Part shown: positions 1 through 7,592 of the stretch, in pieces | Position numbering within the stretch: the stretch's first letter is position 1 | Layout of the letters: every line of letters begins with the position of its first letter | Origin: Deltaproteobacteria bacterium | GTDB lineage: Bacteria > Desulfobacterota > JADFVX01 | Reading direction: 5' to 3' | Assembly: GCA_029860075.1 (NCBI GenBank) | Contig: JAOUBX010000009.1 | Location: 1-64,000 of the forward strand | DNA: 64,000 bases | Made by a program: the position numbers and the translations under genes | The notes under the pieces: model-generated | Seen by the model: only the letters and a program-made list of their open reading frames with translations | Database searches by the model: none | What the model was told of the DNA's origin: nothing

Positions 1-2048
1 CTTGGGCAGAGACTGATAGCGCTCTTTGCAGTCTTGGTGGATGCCTTGGCCTGTTCTCTTTTGAGATAGTACGTTGCGAGTCAGGGATTGAGTATTTTCT
101 TGGATACCCTAAAAGCCACCCGTCCTCTTCAATAGAAGGAGTGCTTAAAAACATCAGTCCTAAGATTAGCCTTGAGAAGGCAGATGATCCGCTAGGGAGA
201 ATTAAAGATACCTCTGTTGATGGTTTTTCCTTGTTCGAGCTTTTATATGAAAAGCCCTATTATCAAAGGATGCTCGATTACAAGGACTTGTCTATACCTT
301 CTTTGACAAGCCTGCTTAAGGCATTCTCTGCGATTCCCTCGGATGGTATTGCCGTGTTTCAGCTACTCTTTGAGCCCTGCTCTCAGGACTGGGCTAAGAG
401 CATTAAAAGCTGTATTAGTGCAGAGTCTGCTTTGAGAACGGGGAGGAGATCTCAAAGAGAAATGAAGGATTTGAGAAAGCCCTTCTTTGCCGTGAGACCC
501 AGAGTGCTCTTTTCTTCTCCTCTCAAGTCTTCGTTGTTGCAGCCTTTCCTTGGAGGGCTGCAGGCGCAAGGCAGAAGAGCTGGTTTTCATGATCTTAAAA
601 CTTTATCAAAAGCCATCAGTAAAGAAAGACTCATTGAGATGTTAATTAGTAGAGAGTCTTATATGACGGGCATGGTGATGAACTCGTCAGAGCTTGCCTC
701 ATGCTTTTTTCACTTGCCAGATGAGCAAGTCAAAGCGCTTGATATCCCCGTTGTTTATGATGATGGAGTAATTGTTCCTGTTGTGCTTAGGTCTGGAATT
801 CCGATAGGCACGGCAGGAACTCAGAAGGCCGTCATTTGCATTCCTGGATCATCAAATAATCTTAACTCTCTTCGCATAGGAAGTTCGGGTTCGGGCAAGA
901 CAAGCTCGATAACAAATCAGTTTTTCTATCACGTTGATAAGGGTGAGGGGGCTGTACTCCTTGACCCTCACGGAGACCTCATTGAGGAGTTGCTCTCATC
1001 ACCGAAGCTTTCAACCGTAGTAGAGAAGGTTGTCTACTTCAACCCTGTTGATGACGAATACGCTATAGGGTTCAATCCTTTCCACCTTGAGGATATTAAA
1101 GACATCGGACGTCTCACGTCCGATTATGTGAACAGTTCAAAAAACCTGTTTGATTCATGGGGACCGAGGCAAGCGCACATTCTGACCGTGTCTTATTACG
1201 CGATCTTCTTATTAGGTGAGAACCTTTCTGCTTTACCCGAGCTTCTCTCTAGGACTCCTGGTGGAGAGACTATGAGGCGAGAGGTTATTGAAAGATCTGA
1301 CAGCCCTGAAGTTATTCGATTCTTCAAGGATGAGTTTAAGAATTACAGGGATGAAGCATTTTTTCCTGTCACCAGCAAGGTCTCGAGCCTTTTAATAGAC
1401 TCAAGAAGCCGGATGATTCTATCAGAAAAAGAGAATAAGGTGAATATGAGCAAGATTCTTAATGAGGGGCACATCCTGCTCGCCTCGCTTCCTGTGGGGC
1501 TTCTTGGTGCTGACATCTCTTTTCAGCTTGGTACCATGCTTTTATCTCAGATTCAAAAAGCGGCTTTTCATAGGGCCTCTATGAGGCCAGAGGAGAGGAG
1601 GCCCTGTCACATCTTTGTTGATGAGTGCTACAGGTTCAATGAAAAAATATATGACGGATTCTTGAATGAAACGAGAAAGTACGGTTGCAGTATTCATCTG
1701 GCTTTGCAGAATACTGGTCAGCTTAGTGAGGATTCGCAAAAAGCGTTCTTCTCCGTAAACAACCTCTTGGCCTTTGGCATTAACATTGATGATGCGAAGC
1801 GATTGTCCAGGGTGCTTGATAACAGGGTAAAGCCTGAAGAACTGGTAAGCCTTGGTGTGGGAGAGGCCGTTGCAAGGCTTGGAAAAGAGATCATCAAAAT
1901 TGATTCGTTCAAGCCCGTAACAGGCTCGTCAGATGCTGTACGTGAGCAGATAATTGAGTACAGCAGAAAGCACTACTACACGAAAATAGAAAAGCAAAAA
2001 GAAAGGGAAGTATCGGATAAAAAGAAGAGGTTCTACGACTCATTCTAA
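1..2048 (+). CDS. Type IV coupling protein / VirD4-TraD-like DNA-pumping ATPase (5' end outside window)
   Basis: The frame stays open from base 3 to the stop, so the gene begins upstream of the window; an internal GTG at 141 is not its start. At least 681 residues are present. A Walker A loop (GSSGSGKTSS, near base 890) is followed by a Walker B-like strand (VLLDPHGD, near 960) and a later IFVDECYRF segment, as in the AAA-type motor ATPases of conjugative coupling proteins and their HerA-like relatives. Such proteins use ATP to bring or pump DNA to a membrane secretion channel. It heads a co-directional run ending in an integrase, so it is probably cargo or transfer machinery of integrative element A. 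No N-terminal membrane segment can be judged because that part is missing. HerA-like translocase is the alternative. Confidence 0.72.
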   Translation, partial: WAETDSALCSLGGCLGLFSFEIVRCESGIEYFLGYPKSHPSSSIEGVLKNISPKISLEKADDPLGRIKDTSVDGFSLFELLYEKPYYQRMLDYKDLSIPSLTSLLKAFSAIPSDGIAVFQLLFEPCSQDWAKSIKSCISAESALRTGRRSQREMKDLRKPFFAVRPRVLFSSPLKSSLLQPFLGGLQAQGRRAGFHDLKTLSKAISKERLIEMLISRESYMTGMVMNSSELASCFFHLPDEQVKALDIPVVYDDGVIVPVVLRSGIPIGTAGTQKAVICIPGSSNNLNSLRIGSSGSGKTSSITNQFFYHVDKGEGAVLLDPHGDLIEELLSSPKLSTVVEKVVYFNPVDDEYAIGFNPFHLEDIKDIGRLTSDYVNSSKNLFDSWGPRQAHILTVSYYAIFLLGENLSALPELLSRTPGGETMRREVIERSDSPEVIRFFKDEFKNYRDEAFFPVTSKVSSLLIDSRSRMILSEKENKVNMSKILNEGHILLASLPVGLLGADISFQLGTMLLSQIQKAAFHRASMRPEERRPCHIFVDECYRFNEKIYDGFLNETRKYGCSIHLALQNTGQLSEDSQKAFFSVNNLLAFGINIDDAKRLSRVLDNRVKPEELVSLGVGEAVARLGKEIIKIDSFKPVTGSSDAVREQIIEYSRKHYYTKIEKQKEREVSDKKKRFYDSF

Positions 2049-2075
2049 AACAATATGAAAAGGAGGACTTTAACC

Positions 2076-2651
2076 ATGTCAGGACAAAGCAGTTTGATTG
2101 ATAAGATACTCGACCAGCTCCACCCGGATTACATAGGACGAAAGATAGAGTACTTGCATAATATCATCCGGGAGAACTGGACTGTAAAAGTCTATATACC
2201 CGAGGATTATAAGGAGTGCATGAAAATCCTTTGCGATTACTACAGGTATCACTTTTGCGCAATGTTCAACATCAGCATAAATATGCCTAATAATAGGGCG
2301 CACCATGAAGTGAAAAAAATAATGGAGAAAAGCAAGGGAGGCTACGTCCAAGGGGTAAAGAACGCCATTCGAGGCCGTCATGGGGGCATGATCGCTCTCA
2401 TCGATGCTCTTGCTGAAGAGATAAAAAATGACGCGATAGAAAAACATATTTCATATGTTATCGACACTCACATAAGCCCGCTCGACTTCGAAGTCCAATG
2501 CGAAGTTATAGAGCAATACCTTAACAAGTACGCAAAATACATGATCCCCGGAGAAGAGATGATGTCACCATACCTGCTTGCCGCCAACTACCAAAAAGTA
2601 ATAAGGATGCACATCGAAGTCATAAGACGTTATCGGGAGTCAATGCAGTAA
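2076..2651 (+). CDS. Hypothetical protein of integrative element A
   Basis: A 191-residue soluble protein of no family I recognise. An ATG 21 bases upstream is in frame, but the AGGAGG at 2061-2066 is nine bases from the ATG at 2076, so 2076 is preferred. The sequence is rich in charged and aromatic residues (YRYHF, RRYRES near the end), has no signal peptide or membrane segment and looks alpha-helical. It sits 27 bases after the ATPase stop and 10 bases before an excisionase-like gene, in what appears to be one transcription unit of the element. A DNA-transfer accessory role is possible from context only. Confidence 0.6.
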   Translation: MSGQSSLIDKILDQLHPDYIGRKIEYLHNIIRENWTVKVYIPEDYKECMKILCDYYRYHFCAMFNISINMPNNRAHHEVKKIMEKSKGGYVQGVKNAIRGRHGGMIALIDALAEEIKNDAIEKHISYVIDTHISPLDFEVQCEVIEQYLNKYAKYMIPGEEMMSPYLLAANYQKVIRMHIEVIRRYRESMQ

Positions 2652-2661
2652 AGGAGTATTG

Positions 2662-2982
2662 ATGGATTCGCTTCTCACACCAAAGCAGGTTGCAGAGATT
2701 TTGAACTGCAAGGTCAAGACTGTCTATTCCTGGGCGGAGTCTGGAAAGATTCCCTGCTTGAAGGTTAACGGGATTTTGCGTTTTGTGCCTGTAGAAATTA
2801 AGGAGTGGTTGGAGGGTTTCAGGGAGAAAAGCGAGCCTAAAATCCAGATAAGAAGCAAGTCATTAAATGATGTAAGTATTGATAATATAATAAAAAAAGC
2901 CATTGCAGATACTAATAAAACGCGATATAATTCTTGTCAACGGGAAGCCAGGTCTAAGTCACGGTCACAGAAAGGAGAGTGA
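2662..2982 (+). CDS. Excisionase-like helix-turn-helix DNA-binding protein (element A)
   Basis: About 106 residues. The first 55 match the MerR-type/excisionase HTH_17 family: LTPKQVAEILNCKVKTVY, a recognition-helix region with SWAESGKIPCLKV, then FVPVEIKEWLEG. These proteins bind and bend DNA at attachment sites or act as small activators. AAGGAG at 2651-2656 precedes the ATG at 2662; a TTG just before it is unlikely to be used. The C-terminal half is basic and low in complexity (RSKSRSQK). It lies directly upstream of the integrase with only two bases between the stop and the integrase start, the usual xis-int arrangement, so I infer a recombination-directionality factor. Confidence 0.75.
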   Translation: MDSLLTPKQVAEILNCKVKTVYSWAESGKIPCLKVNGILRFVPVEIKEWLEGFREKSEPKIQIRSKSLNDVSIDNIIKKAIADTNKTRYNSCQREARSKSRSQKGE

Positions 2983-2984
2983 TT

Positions 2985-4031
2985 ATGGGACTTTATAAAA
3001 GGGGCCGGACTTGGTGGATGAGGTTTAGGCATAACGGAGAACTTATACGCCGTTCGTGCGAGACTTCATCAAAGAAGTTGGCTGAGAAAATTCATGCCAA
3101 GGTTCTTTCACAAATTGCAGAGGGGAAATGGTTAGACATTGACCCAAACATTGACAGGACTTTCAGCGAGCTTTCTGATAAATACTACAAGGAGTATTCT
3201 CCAAAGAAAGCAAAGACAACCTATGTTAGAGACAAGAGCCTGTTTGATCACCTGAACAGTTATTTTGGTGATTATAAGCTGGTAGAGATAACTCCTAAGA
3301 TCATCTCTGCTTATAAGGAGTTGAGAAGAAGCGAGGGGGCGTCTCCTAAGACTGTCAATCATGAACTCTCACTGATGAAGCACGCCTTTAATATGGCAAT
3401 GAAAGAGTGGGAGTGGGCCAAGTCAAACCCAGTATGCCTTGTATCTAAGGAGAGAGAAGACAATTTCATTGAACGATGGCTTTCTCTTGAAGAGGAAGAG
3501 CTTCTACTTGAGGTATCTGCTGATTGGCTAAAAGAGATTATCATCTTTGCCATTAACACAGGCTTAAGGATGAGCGAGATTCTTAACCTTGAATGGAAGA
3601 GAGTCAATCTCTTTAGAAAAACCATTTCCATATATGAGCAGAAAAACAGAGGCAGAGACACCCTCCCCCTCAATGCAAGAACCTTGGAAGTTTTAATCGC
3701 CAGAAACAAGGTAAGATCAATCAAAAACAATCTTGTGTTCTTTAGTGAAGCTGGAACAAGGCTTGATGCCAGCAATCTTAGAAGAGCTTTCAACGAAGCC
3801 ATTGATAAGGCAGGCATTGAAAGGCTAAGGTTCCATGACCTAAGACACACCTTCGCTACCAGGCTCATCCAAAACGGAGTTGACATATACACAGTCCAGA
3901 AACTTGGAAGGTGGAGGTCAATCCAGATGGTTGAGCGCTACGCCCACCACTACACCGAAAGCTTAAGGGGCGGCATTGAAATGTTGGATGATGTTTACGA
4001 GAAGAGTGAGCACAAAATGTGCACAATTTGA
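2985..4031 (+). CDS. Tyrosine site-specific recombinase (integrase of element A)
   Basis: A 348-residue phage-type integrase. The N-terminus (GLYKRGRTWWMRFRHNGE) resembles an arm-DNA-binding domain, the middle (about 60-150) a SAM-like core-binding domain, and the C-terminus the catalytic domain. Catalytic residues are visible: Arg in NTGLRMSEI, His-x-x-Arg in RFHDLRHTF, and the Trp/His plus nucleophile Tyr in GRWRSIQMVERYAH. AAGGAG at 2971-2976 sets the start at 2985. The gene ends 48 bases before a 63-bp repeat of the tRNA-fMet 3' end, as expected for an integrase beside its attachment site. Three tandem 11-bp repeats overlap its last codons. Confidence 0.93.
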   Translation: MGLYKRGRTWWMRFRHNGELIRRSCETSSKKLAEKIHAKVLSQIAEGKWLDIDPNIDRTFSELSDKYYKEYSPKKAKTTYVRDKSLFDHLNSYFGDYKLVEITPKIISAYKELRRSEGASPKTVNHELSLMKHAFNMAMKEWEWAKSNPVCLVSKEREDNFIERWLSLEEEELLLEVSADWLKEIIIFAINTGLRMSEILNLEWKRVNLFRKTISIYEQKNRGRDTLPLNARTLEVLIARNKVRSIKNNLVFFSEAGTRLDASNLRRAFNEAIDKAGIERLRFHDLRHTFATRLIQNGVDIYTVQKLGRWRSIQMVERYAHHYTESLRGGIEMLDDVYEKSEHKMCTI

Positions 4032-4042
4032 GCACAATTTAG
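4010..4042 (+). repeat. Three tandem 11-bp repeats, candidate integrase arm sites (element A)
   Basis: Starting at 4010, 4021 and 4032, the units GCACAAAATGT, GCACAATTTGA and GCACAATTTAG follow each other with exact 11-bp spacing, one helical turn. They overlap the last codons of integrase A and lie 37 bases from the attachment repeat, the place where arm-type sites of tyrosine integrases are usual. The role is inferred. Confidence 0.5.
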
Positions 4043-4054
4043 GTATTTTCCAAC

Positions 4055-4086
4055 AAAAAAGGGTTCACGGAAATCCGTAAACCCTT
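4055..4086 (-). terminator. Rho-independent terminator copy beside the tRNA fragment
   Basis: Read on the minus strand: arms of 13 bases (AAGGGTTTACGGA and its near-complement, one mismatch) with a two-base loop, followed by six U. It lies just past the CCA end of the truncated tRNA copy and is the terminator that would serve the tRNA when this site was occupied by element A alone. Confidence 0.7.
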
Positions 4087-4141
4087 GATGTTATTGGTAG
4101 CGGGGGCTGGATTCGAACCAACGACCTTCGGGTTATGAGCC
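4079..4141. repeat. Attachment-site direct repeat (attL of element B; tRNA-fMet 3' fragment)
   Basis: 63 bases identical to 9529-9591. It contains the 47 nucleotides of the initiator tRNA from the anticodon stem to CCA (4095-4141, minus strand) plus 16 bases of downstream sequence. Identity stops exactly at 4141/9591 on one side and 4079/9529 on the other. This is the signature of integration by a tyrosine recombinase at the tRNA anticodon loop. The fragment lacks the 5' half of the tRNA and is not functional. Confidence 0.95.
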
Positions 4142-4201
4142 GAATACAGGACTAAACAGAAATAAACAAGCACTATTAATAGGCTTTACTTTCAAGGACT
4201 T

Positions 4202-4236
4202 AAAAGGCTTTGAGGGTAAGGCCTTTTTTTTTTTTT
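4202..4236 (+). terminator. Rho-independent terminator near the left end of element B
   Basis: A short stem (AAAGGC/GCCTTT) with a 12-base loop is followed by an uninterrupted run of about 14 T. It would shield element B from transcription coming from integrase A. Confidence 0.6.
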
Positions 4237-4257
4237 AGGCTTATTATTTGTAATTCG

Positions 4258-4279
4258 GTTAGAAGAATGTTAGAAGGTC
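4258..4279 (+). repeat. Paired GTTAGAAG sites, left end of element B
   Basis: GTTAGAAGAAT and GTTAGAAGGTC are adjacent with 11-bp spacing, about 120 bases inside the left attachment repeat. The same pair recurs at 9479-9500 near the right end and at 7457-7478. Candidate arm-type integrase sites. Confidence 0.5.
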
Positions 4280-4333
4280 ATCATTTTCAGGAAGTAATAC
4301 ATTTTCAAATATAGTTGCAGTACAGTCCCTGTA

Positions 4334-4361
4334 TTGATAAAGTTCTTTTATAGTTTATGCT
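4334..4361 (+). promoter_or_regulatory. Putative sigma-70 promoter of the lipoprotein gene
   Basis: TTGATA (4334-4339), a 16-base spacer, and TATGCT (4356-4361), about 37 bases before the ATG. It follows the terminator at 4236, so it could be the first promoter of element B. Confidence 0.4.
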
Positions 4362-4397
4362 TAGAAAGCTTATTTTCTATATTTTGGAGATACAAAG

Positions 4398-4793
4398 ATG
4401 AAATCTTACCAGTTTATTTTAATCACCATTGTTCTGCTATTCAGTGCTTGTGCAAGTACTCAAAAAGCCCCAATGACACATGAAGAGCAAGCTGCTCATG
4501 TTGAAGACCTCATGCATCAGATGGATAGGGGGAGTATGAGTGCCATAAAGCATTTATGGAACCTTGGTTATAGGCAAGAAGTGGTTCCTTATCTCGGCAA
4601 AGCACTTGCAAAACGGAGTGCCAGAGATCGAATGTTTGCATTAAGCTTATTAAATCACATTGACAACCCACCTCCCAACATAGTTAAAGCCGTTGAACTA
4701 ATGGGAAAATCAGAACCTAATCGGAAAGTGAGAAAACTTGCAAGACGAGTTTTGCAAAGATGGAAGGTGTTAGAGCTTACTAAGTCAGAGTGA
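4398..4793 (+). CDS. Small lipoprotein with HEAT-like helical repeats (element B)
   Basis: 131 residues. The N-terminus has a hydrophobic segment and a lipobox (LLFSAC, Cys at about 18), so a membrane-anchored lipoprotein is expected after type II signal cleavage. The remainder looks like two or three alpha-helical HEAT-like hairpins (VVPYLGKALAKRSARDRMFA, then VKAVELMGKSEPNRKVRKLA). GGAGA precedes the ATG. It is the first gene of element B. Lipoproteins encoded by phages and satellites often alter host surface or exclusion properties (lysogenic conversion); here that is only a possibility. No named family recognised. Confidence 0.7.
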   Translation: MKSYQFILITIVLLFSACASTQKAPMTHEEQAAHVEDLMHQMDRGSMSAIKHLWNLGYRQEVVPYLGKALAKRSARDRMFALSLLNHIDNPPPNIVKAVELMGKSEPNRKVRKLARRVLQRWKVLELTKSE

Positions 4794-4828
4794 GGTTGGT
4801 GGTACAAACCAAACTCTAATAAACAATT

Positions 4829-5632
4829 TTGCAATACCCAAAGAGCTACGGATTTTACTTTGAACAGTACACTATAGAAACCAGTATGAAAAAGCTGAAA
4901 GAATGGGAAAATTGGAAATTACCCGAAAACATAGCTGATCTCATTTACTTCACAAAACACCCCCCTGATATCGAGGTGCCCCCAAAAGAATTGCAAGGCT
5001 GGCCCGCACATTTTAGAATATCTCGTGAAAACATAGAAAATCCGAGCGACGAAGTAAATCACCTGTCTCAATTAGGAATGGCATTTAAAAACACAAACAA
5101 TCCTATCTATACTTTTGAAGCATTTAGTGTGGCACATAAAAAAGGTATATATCCGCCAATGTGGGTACTTAATTTTATGTCGGAAGTCATTAGTGACTGG
5201 ATAAGTCTTGGAGGGACCAAAAGCCTTGATGAACTTTTTGAAATAAATACATGTCAAGGCCAGGCACCACTTTATAAGAAAGATAAGGAAGAGAGGCGTG
5301 ATGAAATGTTGTGCCTTGATGTTTTTGTTCTAAATACTTTCTTTAACTTCACTATTGAAGAAGCTTGCAATATGACGGCAAGACGGCTAGAAGAAAATCC
5401 TGACTGGAACAAAACAGGTCACAAATTAAAAGAAATTTCAGAAGAAACAATCAAGGATAGGTACAAAAGGAAGTGGAAGAAGATAATCCGCACTCTATGT
5501 GAAAATGGCGTAATAGAGTTTCCCGATATGGACAGCAAAGAAGGCAAAATAAACTACCTGAAACAATTCCCAGAAGATGCATTCCCAATGAAAAAGAAAC
5601 TGGAAATAATAATTAAAAAGATAGTGGTATGA
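4829..5632 (+). CDS. Hypothetical protein (element B)
   Basis: Up to 267 residues from a TTG at 4829; an ATG at 4886 is an equally possible start because neither has a convincing Shine-Dalgarno sequence. No signal peptide or membrane helix. The central part (VFVLNTFFNFTIEEACNMTA) could be a helix-turn-helix-like segment, followed by a basic stretch DRYKRKWKKIIRT, so DNA contact is possible. Codon use is AT-rich like the rest of the element. A strong terminator follows 50 bases after its stop. I do not recognise a family. Confidence 0.55.
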   Translation: MQYPKSYGFYFEQYTIETSMKKLKEWENWKLPENIADLIYFTKHPPDIEVPPKELQGWPAHFRISRENIENPSDEVNHLSQLGMAFKNTNNPIYTFEAFSVAHKKGIYPPMWVLNFMSEVISDWISLGGTKSLDELFEINTCQGQAPLYKKDKEERRDEMLCLDVFVLNTFFNFTIEEACNMTARRLEENPDWNKTGHKLKEISEETIKDRYKRKWKKIIRTLCENGVIEFPDMDSKEGKINYLKQFPEDAFPMKKKLEIIIKKIVV

Positions 5633-5682
5633 AACATCATATTTCGCACCCCTGACTTTTTAGAATATCTATTTTATGATTT

Positions 5683-5713
5683 AGCCAGAGTGAAAAATTG
5701 CTCTGGCTTTTTT
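5683..5713 (+). terminator. Strong rho-independent terminator in element B
   Basis: AGCCAGAG (5683-5690) and CTCTGGCT (5701-5708) form a perfect 8-bp stem around a 10-base loop, followed by T residues to 5713. It ends the lipoprotein/unknown unit and lies before the preferred start of the next gene, arguing against the longer reading of that gene. Confidence 0.85.
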
Positions 5714-5743
5714 GTTTTCAAAATAACGTATGAGAGGGATATT

Positions 5744-6010
5744 ATGAAATCACATCTTACCAAATCAAATCTCTATTCCACCGTTGATCTAGGCATTGCC
5801 GTCTATCTTTTTACTATCGGCCATGAATTAAAAGAAACATCCCTGCAAGGCCCAAAACGCCTTATCTTCCATTTTAAAAAGCAAAGAGATACCGAAAGCA
5901 AGGTTACTTCATTTTTGAACGAAACAGGCGAAGCTTCAGCAAAAAAACTTTTTGAAAACTATCGGGCTTTACGCGCTCTTGCATTTACTCAAACAGGCAA
6001 TTTGAGATGA
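5744..6010 (+). CDS. DUF5659-like small protein (element B)
   Basis: 88 residues from the ATG at 5744, preceded by GAGAGGG; an upstream in-frame start would begin inside a terminator and is rejected. The pattern STVDLGIAVYLFTIGHEL, then PKRLIFHFKK followed by a helical C-terminus, fits the DUF5659 domain seen in phages and integrated elements, whose function is unknown. It lies 27 bases before a replication-initiator-like gene. Assignment is by remembered pattern only. Confidence 0.6.
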   Translation: MKSHLTKSNLYSTVDLGIAVYLFTIGHELKETSLQGPKRLIFHFKKQRDTESKVTSFLNETGEASAKKLFENYRALRALAFTQTGNLR

Positions 6011-6037
6011 TCTAATTCTAACAAAGGGCAAGATTCT

Positions 6038-6427
6038 GTGAGTATGAGAAGAAGTAAAAGAGAAAAAATAGGCGGTCAGTTTGTGCCTATTTCCTACCCA
6101 ATGATTGATAGCCCTGCATGGCAGAAGCTTTCAGCAAATGCTATCAAAGTCTTTATCCAACTTAAGCGGAAAAGAAACGGCAATAACGACCGTAACCTTT
6201 CCCTTACTTACAATGAAATGCATGGCCAGCTTTCATCCGCAACGTTGAGAAAGTGCCTTGTCGAACTTGTAGAAAAAGGCTTTATCGATATGGTTAGGCA
6301 AGGCGGTATGATGAAGCAATGCAACATCTTTGGTCTATCGGATAGGTGGAAGCGTTATGGCACTGATGATTTTGAACTTATAACTCTTAAAAAATGGAAC
6401 TATGGAGGTTTTAAAAAACAAGAGTAA
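6038..6427 (+). CDS. Winged-helix replication-initiator-like protein (element B)
   Basis: 129 residues with a GTG start at 6038 (AAAGGG upstream); the ATG at 6044 is the alternative. Segments FVPISYPMIDSPAWQKLSAN, AIKVFIQLKRKRNG and LRKCLVELVEKGFIDM resemble the winged-helix fold common in phage and plasmid replication initiators and in small HTH proteins of integrative elements. Four AT-rich repeats begin at its stop codon, an arrangement like rep-iteron modules. I infer DNA binding with moderate confidence; a role in replication rests on the context only. Confidence 0.6.
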   Translation: MSMRRSKREKIGGQFVPISYPMIDSPAWQKLSANAIKVFIQLKRKRNGNNDRNLSLTYNEMHGQLSSATLRKCLVELVEKGFIDMVRQGGMMKQCNIFGLSDRWKRYGTDDFELITLKKWNYGGFKKQE

Positions 6428-6551
6428 GTTTATTTTTTAAAGCTGTATAACTTTAAAATTTAAACACTAAAGTCATATTTACAGAATCATAACTTTAATT
6501 TTTAAACTGTTAGGGATGTTTTTCTTAACTTTACAACTTTATTTTTTAAAC
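6425..6551 (+). repeat. AT-rich iteron-like repeats, possible replication origin of element B
   Basis: Three close 17-base repeats of the form AACTTTAWWWTTTAAAC start at 6449, 6491 and 6535 (42 and 44 bases apart, about four helical turns); a fourth, weaker copy begins at 6425. The stretch is over 75% AT and follows the initiator-like gene directly. Such spacing and composition suit initiator binding with DNA unwinding, but an operator array is also possible. Confidence 0.45.
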
Positions 6552-6635
6552 ACCTTTATAGATATAGCCATATACATACAAAAATAATTAAGGAATGACT
6601 TAGCGAATTTAACATAGAAAAAGGAATCTGCTCTC

Positions 6636-6818
6636 ATGGGAATCATAAAAGGACAACTTGAATTTAGAAAATGGAAAGAAGGCAAAAGCCTTACTAGAAA
6701 AGAGGCAATATTAGCAAACTGTTATTACTGCAATGGTCAAGAAGATTCTAGGGTAGATTGCAGGGGAGAGAAAAGCTGCCCTTTATATCAGTATCACCCT
6801 TATAAAAGTTTACCGTGA
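6636..6818 (+). CDS. Small cysteine-rich protein, probable zinc ribbon (element B)
   Basis: 60 residues with AAGGA ten bases before the ATG. Cys residues in NCYYCNG, DCRG and SCPLYQY form a C-x2-C...C...C pattern seen in short proteins of phages and integrative elements that probably bind zinc. No function is known. The preceding AT-rich repeats and the following 350-base gap isolate it from the neighbouring genes. Confidence 0.6.
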   Translation: MGIIKGQLEFRKWKEGKSLTRKEAILANCYYCNGQEDSRVDCRGEKSCPLYQYHPYKSLP

Positions 6819-7171
6819 AATCCTTAAAAACTATCGTTTCAAGCTTTTTAGACTGGATTTTATTTGTTGATAAATAGCGAGGGTTGCTTTGTAGATGTTG
6901 AGGTAATAATTTTGATTTATTTAGGCAGAAAGCACCATTTTCATAGTTTTTGTTTAATTCCAACAGTAATGACTATAAAAAAAGCTTTTATTTAACAAGA
7001 GGTTATAAAGTCATAAGTTGGCTTACTCTATATTGTTTTTTTCATGTTTTTTTAAGAAAAAACAACCGTTTTTGAGCCATTTTTTAAAAAATATAACGTA
7101 CCCAGAAAAGGGCAATTATCTATAGTGATGTTGTTTTGTTTTGGCCCATGTACCCCCCTAAGGTTTAAAGG
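6819..7171. other. AT-rich non-coding stretch in element B
   Basis: About 350 bases without a supported gene. A 71-residue minus-strand frame here overlaps the Cys-rich gene and has no ribosome site. A TTG-T7-C...GAAAAAACAA inverted repeat (7033-7065) could form a weak hairpin. Otherwise only homopolymer runs of T and A are visible. Confidence 0.5.
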
Positions 7172-7486
7172 ATGATAAAGGCAGAATTAAATATTGACCT
7201 CAATCAGTTAAAAGAGGAAATAGTTCAAGAGGTAGTTGATGCCTTATTGCCTCAATTAGCTAACCATGCAGACAATGACACGATCTTTGATGTTGAAGGG
7301 CTAGCCAAATATCTCAAGGTAGGCACTCAGTGGGTATATGAAAATAAAAATATCCCCTGTTTCAAAATAGGAAAGTATAAGCGGTTCAGGAAATCAAAAA
7401 TTGATCAATGGCTATGTGAGTATGAGCAAGGAAGCATAAAAAAACAGGCAAATTCCGTTAGAAGGAAGTTAGAAAGTAAGCAATAA
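7172..7486 (+). CDS. AlpA/excisionase-like HTH protein (element B)
   Basis: 104 residues. An N-terminal helix rich in Leu and acidic residues (LNQLKEEIVQEVVDALLPQL) may mediate dimerisation. Residues 45-90 form an HTH_17/excisionase domain: FDVEGLAKYLKVGTQWVYEN, IPCFKIGKYKRFRKSKIDQW. Proteins of this family act as recombination-directionality factors or small activators of mobile elements. Two GTTAGAAG motifs with 11-bp spacing lie in its last codons. It stands upstream of the XRE repressor, giving the control pair expected for excision and lysogeny decisions. Confidence 0.78.
   Translation: MIKAELNIDLNQLKEEIVQEVVDALLPQLANHADNDTIFDVEGLAKYLKVGTQWVYENKNIPCFKIGKYKRFRKSKIDQWLCEYEQGSIKKQANSVRRKLESKQ
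7457..7478 (+). repeat. Internal GTTAGAAG-type pair in element B
   Basis: GTTAGAAGGAA and GTTAGAAAGTA with 11-bp spacing, inside the 3' end of the excisionase-like gene; the second copy differs at one base of the octamer. Same spacing as the pairs near both ends of the element. May be a regulatory integrase or excisionase site, or coding coincidence. Confidence 0.35.
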
Positions 7487-7556
7487 CTACCTATAAATAA
7501 GGGTTAATTACAGTAGGAATCGGGTTCTTTACCCGAAGGGCAAAAGCATATTCCCC

Positions 7557-7585
7557 TTGACTTTCAATAGACAATTGTCTATAAA
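7557..7585 (+). promoter_or_regulatory. Sigma-70 promoter of the XRE repressor gene with palindromic operator
   Basis: TTGACT (7557-7562), an exact 17-base spacer and TATAAA (7580-7585). The spacer and the -10 element are covered by a perfect 16-bp palindrome, ATAGACAATTGTCTAT (7567-7582). A repressor bound there would block RNA polymerase. The predicted transcription start (about 7592) coincides with the first ATG of the regulator. Confidence 0.75.
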
Positions 7586-7592
7586 TAAATAT

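Larger units (their letters stand above)
1..4078. mobile_element. Integrative element A in tRNA-fMet (left end outside window)
   Basis: A co-directional coupling-protein-like ATPase, an unknown gene, an xis-like gene and an integrase run up to a duplicated tRNA 3' end at 4079-4141. The integrase-attachment site layout repeats that of element B. The distal attachment repeat must lie left of the window, so size and type (conjugative or mobilisable) cannot be decided. The ATPase favours a conjugative or mobilisable element rather than a simple prophage. Confidence 0.7.

Noticed and set aside
3359-3892. 177-residue Ser/Leu-rich minus-strand frame
   Set aside because: Shadow of integrase A.
7557-7592. 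N-terminal extension of the XRE regulator from TTG at 7557
   Set aside because: The extension is the promoter itself (-35, operator, -10).
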